From: Gamsiella multidivaricata | Lineage: Eukaryota; Mortierellomycota; Mortierellomycetes; Mortierellales; Mortierellaceae | Direction of reading: 5' to 3' | Assembly: GCF_025024155.1 (NCBI RefSeq) | Contig: NW_026251764.1 | Span: 1-64,000 of the forward strand | DNA: 64,000 bases | Shown: positions 51,210 through 63,109 of the stretch, one piece after another | Position numbering within the stretch: the stretch's first letter is position 1 | How the letters are laid out: the number at the start of each line of letters is the position of its first letter | Program-made: the position numbers and the translations under genes | The notes under the pieces: generated by a model | Database searches by the model: none | Told to the model about the DNA's origin: nothing | The model's input: only the letters and a program-made list of their open reading frames with translations

Positions 51210-54200
51210 CTAACTCCTCTTCTTTCGCCGACCCTCACCAACGACAGGGACCAAGACCTGTCCGACAAGGAGATCGCTCAAGGCAAACAACAAGATGGTA
51301 AAAAGGACCATCAAGGACGAGATACAGAAATGGCTGATACTCGTTCCTATCTCTAGCCAAGATCCATCATCCCGTACAAGGTAGAAGAAGTTGAGCGTCA
51401 TCACATCCGTTGTTGCAAGTCCCAGCAGGAAGAGCGAAAATGGCGGCAGATCGAGCGATCGACCCAGCACGCGAAAGATTGAGGACACCAGAAAGAACGG
51501 TATCAGAATCTTAACGATCAGAAGCGCACCCATGAAGAAGGGATTGAAGACTGTCGTCAACCGAAACACAGACTGGAGCGAGAACGACGCCAGCGAAGCA
51601 ACATTGCCGGTGCCAAAGAAGGCGACGTTGATAAAAAAGAGGAAGAAGATCGCTGGACGGGCATCCTTGGGTCCAAGTCCACGCGTGGGGTAGTCAATCG
51701 TTACTACTTGACTTGCATTAGATCCGTTGGCACCTGTGGAGGACGAAGGGAAAGATGAAGACGCGGCCAACGTCCGCTTTTCAGAGTAGAGTGTATCGGA
51801 AAGAGGTTGCATTTCGCGTGCAGAGTAAATCTTTCTCTCCAACATGAGCCATGACAGAAGTGTCGTTGAGAGGAAGAAGTAGAAAATGGACTCATATCTA
51901 AAGACAGTGGGATATAGCAAACCTGTGTCAGAAGCAGCCCTCCAATACCAGATAATAAGACGATGTTATACAAGACAGATATAGCACTTACGAGATGCTC
52001 AGAAGGATAAAGATGGGAGCGAAGGACAAGTAGATGATGACCATACGCAGAAGGTAGTGTTGGCCTGAGCGGGCACCGTAGACAAAAGGAATACTGCCCG
52101 TGATAACTAATAGTAGCGAACAAATAGCAAGAGAATTTGTCAGCTTTGATTCTATCCAAAAGTACTGCCGTTAACGCCACGCGCCAGTATTCCGCATTGA
52201 GCACATACACAAAATGAGCCAGCTAAGCGTTTGGTTCAACAATGGCAATCCCTCATGTGCAGCAAGACTCTTGACCGTATCGTTTACAATGATTGTCGAG
52301 AAAGCAATAAGACCAGTCTACAGCATACGGAGAAAATTATATGTTAGCATTCTTATTGGCGGATTTGTTTGGAGCGCAAGTGCAACAGACTCGATTCATA
52401 TCCGTACCTGGAACATCATGACAGATTTGGCGGTTTTGCCACCATCCTGCTGCTCCGTGTCGGTCCCGGCGGTCGCGCCAGGGACAATCAGCACTGCGAA
52501 AACTCCACTGACAGTCAGAAGCAAACCTCCTGCAATACTAGAATCCGGATCAAATGAAATATGTTAGCCAACGCTAACGGCCGCATATCTACAGACGGCA
52601 TAGTTTGAATCCATCATGGCCGGTTCGCTTACATCAGAGCTTTGTCCTCGCCCATTTCTACGGGAAGAAGAGTAAAGATGCTTGTTCCCAAGCATGAGAG
52701 CGACCATGATGCCATGAGAACCGTGTTGTTGCGCTGGATGCTGCCAGGCAAAAAGACAGGCCAAAGAGCCAAAAACAGGAAGCATACTGACAGAATCGCT
52801 CTGTTAAAGTAACTATAGACCTAAAGAGGTAGAACGAAACAAAGGAAAATACAGGTATTAGCAAACAGCACCTACTTGCTCAACTACGTGCATGAAGCTT
52901 CAGAAACAACAAGCTACCTACCAAGATCTCTAGAGCGATGATGTATCCCAACACGGAGCCGAGAGTCTTGATCCATCCATAATCCTGGGTGGTCTTGGAA
53001 ATAGCTGCCAGGAGCTCATTACGGTCCACCAACACGCGACTCCAGAAGTAGACGGGAAATGCCACATAGGCATAGTACAATGCTGGCGATTGCTTGATGA
53101 TGAGAACGATGGCGAAAACTACAAAAACAACTATTGCTAAGATGTCGATCTATTTCCAGCACGGATTAAAAACGGTGTTATCATGGATGCCCTACGGACG
53201 ATAAGCAGGGTATATGTGCATCAAAAGGGTAATATTTACCAACTGGTTTTCATCCGGCGATGCAACATGCCTGTTGGCTCTTTGGGTTCTGGTAGATCCC
53301 AATGCGCGGGAATCGCTGGCGCTAACAAATGTCCTGAGGATGAAGTTCAAGCTGAAGACGATCCACCCAAGATATCCTGCAGATACAACTGAGCGAAGGA
53401 ACAGCCAGTCGTAACTATAAAAATGAATATTCCGCCCAGTTAATACACATGCCATGGAAGAATTAAGTTCTCTTCTCCATAACTCAGGACTTACGTCTGA
53501 AGATAACGAAGACCCTCCAGGCAGAGGTTACGGACAACCGCACACTCGGCCTCAGCCTCTTTGTACTTCCCATTATCGATAAGGGCCTGCACCTGCGCCT
53601 TGACAGCCTCGGGCGAATGCTCGCCAGTCAGTCCAGGGAACGGCTTGAAAAAGATCTCCGTGCGGCGCTTTTGCTCCTGCTTGACATGGTACTGTTCCAG
53701 AATTTGAAGGGTATTCGTGAACGTGGACGCTGCTCTGAACGAATCAGACGCGTCCAGATAAGGTAAGGGGAGCTCTCCAACAGAATTGACAGGATAGTTG
53801 ATTCCAATGAGTGAGGCCTAGTTCAATATGCAATAAAAAAAAAGGTTCTATTAGCCTTGCTAGTGCAGATTCACATTTCTGTGCTAGAATATGTGTCGAG
53901 AACGCAGTGGCTTCGTGCATCTTACCATGAGGGGTGCAATATCTGCCTGCTTCACGTCGTTTCTGCTGTACCCATCCAAACTCCAGTCCGCAGAGAACTC
54001 GTCGTGGCCCTGAGGGTTGATCTTGTTAGGGCCTTGAATTCCCGCTCCCCAGGCGACAATGGGCGTCCTAGTGTTGTCAGGATGGCCATCTCCGTGGGCA
54101 CCTGAACACAAAAAAAAAGATATAAATATGATGAGAGCTATTATTCATCTCTCAAAACAATCCTGGCTTAACGTTTTTCCCTACTGAATATGACTTACCG

Positions 54201-55383
54201 CGGTTGCCCATGCCATGGTCAGCAGTGAACACATAGGCAGTTTTGCCATCGTCGCCATAGAAGTCGCGCAACTGCTCCGTGACTTTTTTGATGCCCTCAT
54301 CCACGATTTTGATGTTGTTGATGTAGAACTCCGAAGTGGGGAGGTGAGAGTGGCCATTTGTGTCCAGACCGAGGAGATGCAGGAAGAACACAATTTTGTC
54401 CGAGTGCAGCTTCTTGCGCAGTTCCGCATCCGTGGCTGCCTGCTCGAACAATTGGGTGAACTTTTCAAAGACCCAGGTATCCAGGACGCTAGCATCGCCT
54501 ATGAGGATAGGAATGAGGGGTGATAGAGATTCCAAGATATTAGGGCCGAGGTCATTAACTGGCGAGCTGCAACCACAGCAAACCAAAATTCCGATGGTTT
54601 ACGTGCCTGCGCCAAAGTCTTCGTGCTCTGCTGGGTACATGATGGTGTCGATTCTGTCTGGATCGGATGCTCCATGGGCAAACATGGGTAGAATATCGGG
54701 CGATCCAAATGACCAGGTGTGTTCGCTCTGATTAAAAACCGAATCAAAGTTAACTGGGTTCATCTGCCAGCCTATGAATGCAATAACATCGTTGCGTACA
54801 GATGTGTGTAAGCAGGCAAGTTTCTACTCCCTGGATCGATGATGATGACGTCCTCTGCTTGCACAAACCTTTAGTAACCGCACTGACATCCTCGTAGAAA
54901 CCGGCAATGATGGCGACGTGACCAGGACGCGACTCTGTGGGGACACGCGTATGGGACACGCCCCATGTACCCTCGTTCTCAATGATATGTCGCAGGAAGG
55001 GGGCTTTTGTCACTAGCTCGCTCGTCTCTGGATCTGGATGGAACTGGTAAAGTTTGTCCGCGCGAAGACCATCGGCTATTTAGAACGAGACACAGATTCG
55101 GTATTGATTAGAGGCGTGCACTGGCATGCAGATCAACCGACGAAAAGTCAGGTTAAGCTTAGCTACTGATGTTTGAGTCGCGAGGGAGGAAGAGAGGATG
55201 CTTACCGACAAAGAGAACAAGACGCTTTGCAGGGGCAGGCTGGTTGACGCGATGCTGGTCCATGCCATGGACCAGAGGGGAGGTGAAGTAGATGTCAAAG
55301 ATGGAGCAGATATAGGTGACATGGAAGAGAACTCCAAGGATGAGCAGCCATGCGCTGGTGAGCTTTGAGGGCAGGAGTGCCAT
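51210..55383 (-). CDS. MCD4: GPI ethanolamine phosphate transferase 1 (Mcd4/PIG-N)
   Basis: Adds phosphoethanolamine to the first mannose of GPI anchors in the ER membrane. Exon 1 starts at 55383 ([20 protein letters not shown]) with a signal anchor. The next exon supplies the metal-site [12 protein letters not shown], then [63 protein letters not shown] and [10 protein letters not shown], the alkaline-phosphatase-like domain. The C-terminal half has many membrane helices and the PigN signature ([19 protein letters not shown]). The protein ends GEGRRKKRS just before TAG at 51210-51212. It has more than ten exons; the exact boundaries in the membrane part (51900-53500) were not all fixed. It converges with S6K. 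Confidence 0.94.
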
Positions 55384-56039
55384 GGTTGTTGAAGTTCAGG
55401 TCGGGTCAGGTCGAGATCGCAACGAGGTTCGGTGTAAGGAAGGGAAGGAGTGCAAAGTGATGGCGGAGTGGAGGGGAGGAGTGAGTGGATGAATTCGAGT
55501 GTGCGATCAGGGCCGTCATTCAATTTTTCTGTGCTACATGTTCACCACGTCAAGGGACGAGCATTCAATAAAAGAAAATATGTGCTGGTCCAATGCGCTC
55601 CCATTGGCATGATTGGATCGTTATCGTATGCCTATCATTTCGCCATAAACATCACTTAGTTTCCGCTGTTGGAGTCTAGCTAGTATCCATGAACATCACC
55701 AAGCTGCACCTTTCAATCACTGGGGCGTTTCCGTTAAGGCTGCCTTGGTGGTCTCCAATGTCAGGTTTTGTCAAATCGCTCGTCCCTTGAGCTGAGGACC
55801 ACCGAAGGAATGAACCAATATACAATGTGGAGAAAGCAGTATGATTGGGACATGCGCTACCACTGTAAAATAACCTTTTTTTTCCCAGGTCATCTGTTGC
55901 CACGAATCAGCCTTCCTCTTCTGCTTCATTCTCTACTTCCTTTCTTGAACCCCTTCTTGTTTGCATTCCTTTTCTTCATTCGAATTTCATCAAAATAACA
56001 GTGAACACTTCTCCTCCGCGAATCCTCTTCACACACCGC
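55384..56039. promoter_or_regulatory. divergent promoter of Mcd4 and SUN-domain gene
   Basis: About 650 bp between two start codons. A pyrimidine-rich leader (55900-55990, plus strand) precedes the SUN gene. GA-rich sequence near 55430-55490 is pyrimidine-rich on the Mcd4 coding strand. Both products act in the ER or nuclear envelope, so co-regulation is possible. Confidence 0.45.
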
Positions 56040-59000
56040 ATGGCAGCTGCATGGTCCTGGAAGAGAAGACACTGGCCAACAGCCCTCCTTGTCCTCTGTG
56101 CCCTCCTCGTTCAAGTCCACGCCTTCTTCCACGTCGAGCAACACAGCGACAATAACAACCAGAACAACCCTGATTCTGATAGCAACACTCAATTCGACAC
56201 TCATTCCAACACCAATACTCGTTACTCCCTCTCTCGACAGGAACACCTCCACCAGACCACCTGTGTCTGTCTTCAACAGGACAACCCCGCAGCACTTGAC
56301 CACTATCAGCAATGCTCTAGCCATCCATATCCATTCTGTCTTCATGACAGAGTCCAGCCCGGTCTTCTTGGAGAAGGAAGCAGACATTTCATGGTAAGCG
56401 GTAAAAATGCACAATTTGTCAACTGCCGAGCTCGGCCGATGCTAACCACTACCATGACTACTTTGATAGTCCTTAGAGCCTGAGAGTGGCAAGAACGATG
56501 GCCATCACATTATCATCTCAGATGCTGGATCGGCAAATCAAAACGACGACGAGACACGAGCGATGGGCGTTAGTGCACCAGGCGCTACAGACAATAATCC
56601 TGATCACCAGGCCAGCCCGACCAACCAACCAGTTTCAGGCCCAACAATTGTCAGTTCAACCGTTGTAGTGTATCCGCAGAACCAGGGAGCTTCAACAGTA
56701 ATGCAAATCTATGATTCACATTCAATACCTAATGGAGTCGACACCAACCAGGCACCCATAACATCAGATGCTGCACATGTGAACATAGTCATCAACAGCT
56801 CTACCTCGACGCTATCAGAGCCTCCAGTGGCCTCGATCCACCACCCTTCTTCAACAATAGCTGTCTCAACCGCAACTTCAGCAACACCAACGCCGACAAG
56901 TCAACATCAGACTGAGCGACACATACCTTCATACGAGCAATGGCGTAAACAGGTTCTCGAAAAGAAGAAGCCAGCAGATCCCAATGAACGCAAGTTGCGG
57001 AAACGAAAGCCTTATCAGGAGAACGCTGTCGATGTCGCCATCGGTGGAGAAGACGAGCTGGGCTTTGTCTTCCCGAACATGGACAACGGAAGCGGCAGTG
57101 GAAAGGGCGGAGACGATCGGTTTCTACACCCATCAGATCAGCTCGGAAACGGTCCAGATCTGAAACGAGATGCTAGCAAGGACAAGGAGTGGATCAAATC
57201 TGAGTACGCAAAGGATCCGAAGGACCGGTTCAACCATGCCTCGGCCACCTGTGCCGCAAGTGTGGTCAAGGCTAGCAAAGACGCGACGAGTATCATGGCA
57301 ATTTTGAACGAGGGCAAGGACAATTACATGTTGAACAAATGCTCCACCAAGGACAAGTTCTTTGTCGTGGAGTTGTGTGAGGAGATTCTGGTCGACACAT
57401 TTGTTCTCGGCAACTACGAGTTTTTCTCCTCTACCTTCAAGGACTTTGTCGTCTCTGTCAATCGATATCCGCCAAGAGACGACGGCTGGAGCATCCTTGG
57501 ACATTTTCAAGCCAGAAATACCAGAGATGCCCAGGTATGATGCATATTAGGAAAATATCAGGCACTACCTTTTTATATACTGCTTTTAGAATGACCAATG
57601 CTCAGCTCCAAACTTTCTTTATCGTCTCTCCAGGTGTTCAAGCCATCTGTGCCACAATTGGCCACGTATATCCGATTCGACTTTTTGAGCCACTACGGCA
57701 ACGAATACTACTGTCCCGTCACCCTCCTACGTGTTTATGGTGCCACAGCCCTGGAGCAACTTAAGCAAGAAGAAGAAGAGGAAAAAAGGCAGGCGGAAGA
57801 GGAAAAGCGATTGGCTGCGCTGGAGAAGGCAAGGCAATCAGCTGCAGAAGCTGATGATGCGGATGATACAGACGAGACAGAAGTAGTTGAGGCAGAAGGA
57901 TCCAGCTCCACTGAGGCAACAAGGACCGGCGTCGCAGTGCCTACCCAGGAAACTGTGATCGAAGAAAGTCATCATGCAACGCATAATGAGAAAATGGAAA
58001 CCGCAACGACTTTAAGGGAGCTCGAAACGTCTACAACGACTGGCGACTCGGTAACCCCTACAGAGACAAGCCTTGACTCCCACACTACATTTCCTCAGGA
58101 TAAGGAGCATGACGATCATGGAGCCAATAAAGAACCTGGCGAAGAGCATCCTTACCTGGACCATCCAGTGACGGATTATCCTCCCCTCATGTTTCAAGAA
58201 GGATCTGGTACTGGGACAGAAGATCCACTCACTCACTGGGAGGAGTCGGCTGCGGGCCATGCCGTGCCATCGGATACTATCCTAAAGTCATTCGAGGAGA
58301 CAACCACAACATCCACAGAGCACTCCCTGCCGACGGGAGTTTTGCCGCCGCCGGCTTCGACATCTCCAGCCTCGATGCAGGACGACGCAGGCCGGAAGAA
58401 CGCGGGCCTAGGTATGGTGATGCTATCACCCAAGGCTAGACCGGGACAGCTCCCAAGGCCGCCAGGCGCGTCGAAACCAGTCTCAGCTGGTGTAGGAACA
58501 ACCACCGGTGGAGCCTCCTCTGCAGGAGAAGCATCTTCACAGTCGTCTCCATTTCCATCTCCACAGCACTCTTCTCAGGAGAGCGTTTATAAGAACATTG
58601 TTAATCGTCTCAAGGTGCTGGAACTCAACTCTTCCCTGTCGTATCAATATCTGGAGGAGCAGAGCAACATCTACAACGACGTTCTGGAATCGAGTGAACA
58701 AAAGATTAATCAGCTAGTGAGCCATCTGAACGAAGCAACCCGTCGCCTTGAAACTCTGGTGAGACAGCTACACTGCTATGCGAGTACACCCATGCATCTT
58801 AACGCTATTCTAATACCGTTACTCCTTACCTTGTTTTCACGCCCATGCTATGTTCTTAGGGACGGAAATACGATCAACTGGCATATAGTTACAGGGCACA
58901 TGTGGAGGTGGATGGAGAGAAGCGTCGCCAGGATTTTATCAACTTATCATCTCAAGTTCATCTTCTTGGAGCACAGGTATTTGACGACTTGCATGTTCAC

Positions 59001-60920
59001 CCCTGCGAACTTTTCGACTACAAGAGTTGAGAGTTTATGCTAACTGACCATCTTTTTCTTTTCTAGATCATGTTCCAGCGTCAGCTCTTTGTCGTTGGCG
59101 CCATCACTATTTTCTCGATTATTGCCTCTATTGCCATCACGAGGAGCACCACTATGCATTATGCCATCCAGCATTCTCCCCTAGGTGAGAAACTCCGGGC
59201 TATCTCAGGACACAGACGCCAAGGACAACCGAATGATATTGCTTCCTCCGTCAGGATTGGGTCCGTCGAGGGCCTCAGTCAGTTTGACCAAAAATCGCTT
59301 CTCTTCCAACGCGCGGGTGAACGACGAGACAATTTCATGGGCAAGGGCACCAAACTGACCCCACTGATTTCACCAATGTCACCACTGACACCTGATCCAA
59401 ATCATGCTGCCCAGTCCAGGCTCTTGGACGAGTGCGAGTCTAAGGATTCTTTCCTACCGGACTCAGGCACTTCACTTCAGAACGAGAATACTAGTGACAG
59501 GTCTTATTCTAGAGAGAATGGCTTGCCACATCCTGGTTCAGAATTGAGCTCCTCCATGCGCCCAGTCACATCACCCGATATGAACCCGCCGTCAGACCCA
59601 CCGCTCGATCGATTCACGGTCTCGCGTACTCCTTACCCGACGCCGAAGAACAGCTATGGACCAAGTCGACTTTTCTTGCACCCGAACAACAGCAGTTCAT
59701 CACAGCGGCCATCATTCCCTAACGACTACAGGCCAGATTCACCTGTATTCCAAGGGCCGTCCAGTGTACATGATGACGGACAGCTCTCGGATGCAGACGT
59801 CGCTTACATGTCACGGGATATGAATGTCGGGCGCAAAAGCCCGTTCAGTCCAGGATCCATACCTACAAGCCCTGCGATCAGGAGGCTATCTGCAGGATTT
59901 TACAATCATCAGCCGCACTACCATGGCAATCAGGCGATATTATCCCGACCACTGTCCTCCTTGAGGGTGGACACGACCGCTTCACTCTCGATGATAGAAT
60001 CTTATAGCCCAGAGACAGCACACCATTCGTCCGATGACAATGCTATCAACAGCTTGGATCCAACTAACGACCCTGCTCAACCGCAGGAGAATGAGAGCCG
60101 TGCGAGTCAGGAAAGCAGTGACTTTGTGGTGGAATCATTGATCAAGACCCCGGAGATACCCACCCGCAGCGAATTTGAAGAGGATCTGGGATTTGTCTCC
60201 GACTCTGTCTTGGACTCGGCTTCGGAGAGTATCGCATGCAGTCGAAATCTTATTCAGCCCCCAGGAGCACTTGGAGATTGGGATAGGCAGCACGGGGAAG
60301 GAGAAGTGCTTTTGAAGCATAAGGACGACGAAATCGACCAACCTTTGGATACTCAGAGGGATGAACAGACGGTCAACGAAGCCAGTGAAGGAAACGTGGT
60401 GGCTACTCTCAAGAAATTGGCGATGGAACGTCCGCGACTCAGTCGGGATCCACCATTGAAATCCAGGCATAGAAGTTCCCACAACGTCTTCCGGTTGCAG
60501 GAATACTCCAATACGAGTCAGACTAGAAGCCATAGTGCGAGTGACGCCCTTGGACTGGGAGTGGGCCTGGGACTTGACGTTGGCTCCGAGAACTCGCCGT
60601 CCCCGAGGGAGACACTCTCTCGACCAGAGCCATCGTTTTTGTTCTCGCATAATAGTAATAGGAGAGGTCTAGATGAAGACGGCGCAGATGACGACGGCGC
60701 CCAGGCGGATGACGATTCTGCGGTGGTGCCGCAGGGGCAGGGGGTTTCAGACAGACGGAAAAAGAGCAGGAAACCACCGCAACCGGATGATCAGGTTATA
60801 CCTGCAAGACGTATGAGCTATGGTCGGCGAGAAAGTGCCGAGGCAGGTTTTGCAGAAGACAAGGGAGGAGATGGTGACGACGAAAGGTCTCCACAGGTGT
60901 CGCGTAAGGCGGGATCATAA
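56040..60920 (+). CDS. SUN-domain membrane protein, Slp1/Osteopotentia-like
   Basis: Five exons (56040-56393, 56470-57534, 57634-58758, 58860-58976, 59067-60920) close into 1504 residues. Residues 1-28 (MAAAWSWKRRHWPTALLVLC and on to VHA) look like a signal peptide. A Ser/Thr-rich lumenal stretch follows. The SUN domain, about 345-525, includes FNHASATCAASVV, LNKCSTKDKFFVVELCEEI, FKDFVVSVNRYP and VPQLATYIRFDFLSHYGNEYY, the mid-protein type of Slp1 and Opt/SUCO. A Glu-rich coiled coil, a second coiled coil near 800-850 (LSYQYLEEQSNIYNDVLE) and one membrane helix (QLFVVGAITIFSIIASIAI) come next. The last about 580 residues are disordered and probably cytosolic. Yeast Slp1, with Emp65, protects folding membrane proteins in the ER; a similar role is inference. 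Confidence 0.9.
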
Positions 60921-61032
60921 GCATGGGATTGAACAGCTGTTTCGTCAGAACTGGAGCTCTTTGTAACACTATATTTTTAATGAAGGTGCCGAGATGCTAA
61001 AGATAGTATGTTGCAAACGTAGAATTGGCCAT

Positions 61033-63109
61033 TCACTCTTCTTTTGAGAATGAAGTCTGGCGTCTCTTAATTCTGACGGGCAGACCTTCCAGCATGGGCA
61101 TGGTCAAGGAGACGCCGTATGGTGGGACTTTAGAGGGGTTTACCAGAGTGATATCGAGCTTGGACAGGATCATGGCGATGATTGTCATAGCCTCGATGGT
61201 CGCAAACTGCTGCCCAATGCTACGATTATATTCCAAGCATGCAAACACATTAGAAAGGCTATTTTCATGGCTTTACTCCGCAAAGAACCGTACTCATTTC
61301 AACTTACCAGACTCGTGGACCTGCATGGAACGAACTAAACTTTCCTTGAGAGGGCTTTTCAGAATTGATCCAACGTGAGGGTTTGTACTCCTTGGCATCA
61401 GGACCCCAGATGAGTTCGCTCCGGCCCATGACATAGGAGCTCCATGTGAACCATTCGCCCTTGTAGATCCGGGTGCCGTCGGGCAGCACGTCGTCCTGAA
61501 CACATTGCTTCATGTTTCGGGGGACGGATGGGTACAAACGGAGACCTAGTTGGACGGGTATAGATGGGAGGTTGTTTGTTAGAGCTCTGGACCTGGCCAA
61601 TAAGCGGCGAGTATTCGGCATCTTTTGTCAAGCACCTACTCTCGTGAAAGCTGTCGTTTTACAGAAAAAAAAAGGGAGACAGAGATAACCGCGTTAGAAA
61701 ATCGTATCCGGCACTAGCATTAAGAAGACCATAATAAACGAATCGTTCGGGTGTTTGTGAGCCTTACCATGCTTCAGCAAACTTGAGTTGCTTGTAGGTC
61801 TCGTAGCTGGGGATGCCACCCTGCAGAACGTTGTCGACCTCTTCAAAAAGCTGGGTCTTGTCCTCGGGATTAGAACCATCGCGGTTCAGGAGGTAGAACA
61901 TCCACGAAAGCGCTTGAGCCGTCGTATCGCGTCCTGCAATCTATATCGATCACAGCCATGGCAAGAAGTTGTCAACATCAGCATTTTCTTTCATTTTTTT
62001 TCTTCTCTTTTTGGTAACCGACATTAAGCTTCTCCATCTTACCGTGGCGTTGAGGATAATTGAGGCTATGTAATCGTCCGTAAGAGGCTGGCCATTCTCG
62101 TCCCGGACCTCCATAAACAACTGCAAAAGATCCTTTTTCTCGGCATGATAACCCTCACGACGACGCTTCTCAATAATGGCAAGCGCATGCTTGCCAATCA
62201 AGTCTTTGTCGTACATCGCCTTCTTGTGAACGCCCGTCAAGGACTCGCGTATCTTCCAGAGTGGGTCAAGCAGACGGTCGGAGCAGGTCGCGGTCAGGTC
62301 GTCAAAAGAGACCGCAAAGTCGACCTTCTCGTCCATGCTCTCGAGGCAGCCAAAGCTCTTTCCGAACGAGATTCTGGATAAAGTTAAAGGTGGCTGTGTT
62401 AGTCCAGGTCGCCTTCATGTGCTATAAAAGAGGGGCTATGCAACGGCAGGAGGGGAAATAACCCGTAGAGTACATAGTCGAAGGCTATTTTTACTTACGT
62501 TCCAAAACTATCCAGAGTGAACTTGAGGAACAGCTCGTGTAGATCCACAACCGTGCCCTCATCCGCCGCCTTGGTCAAATAATCTACCACACGCTGACCC
62601 TCAATCACAAACACATCACTCGTGTACTCTCGGAAAGCCTTCACGTTGAAGATATGACTCGCCAGCTTGCGCTGAAATTTCCAGTCATGTCCATCCGCCA
62701 CAAAGATACCGTCTCCAAACAAATCGCCCAGGGCACCTTTGAACGTAGGACCCTTCTCGTAGGCCCAGAAATTGGTCTTGAGGACATGCTCCAGGTTCTC
62801 GGGCGTATCACCCTGGATCATGCGACCAATCATCGGTAGTGAGATCGACCAGGTTGGACCCAGCTTGACGTTCTGTTCCAGAAAGAAGTCGTAGAGCTTT
62901 GTGCCGGGAATAGAGAGGATTAGGGGCATATGGCCCAGCAGAGGAACGGCACCATTGGGTTGCTTCAGGTCAGAGCGACGGCGAGTTCCGAGAGCATGGG
63001 AGCGGTATTTGTAGAGGATGATGGCCCCGAGTGTAGCAAGGAGCTTCAAGTTGTTGGAACGGGTTGCATGTTGAAGCAGCTGGTGGAATATCTGTGTTAC
63101 TGCCGCCAT
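61033..63109 (-). CDS. cytochrome P450, fatty-acid omega-hydroxylase type (CYP52/CYP704/CYP86-like)
   Basis: A haem monooxygenase of 516 residues. The exons 63109-62499, 62373-62043, 61940-61768, 61650-61640, 61545-61308 and 61219-61033 close in phase. The N-terminus carries a membrane anchor (LKLLATLGAIILY), then a Pro-rich hinge and VPLLGHMPLIL. Visible motifs are FGDGIFVADGHDWKFQRK, the I-helix AGRDTT, ExxR as ESLR, YSPYVM-like SSYVMGRSELIWGPDAKEY, the PxRW block PSRW and the haem loop FHAGPRVCIGQQFA with Cys ligand. These patterns match omega-hydroxylases of long-chain fatty acids or alkanes; the substrate is inference. The ESLR Glu is encoded by an 11-nt exon (61650-61640). The start MAAVTQIF is preferred over an in-frame ATG upstream because it begins the anchor. 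It converges with the SUN gene 112 bp away. Confidence 0.93.
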
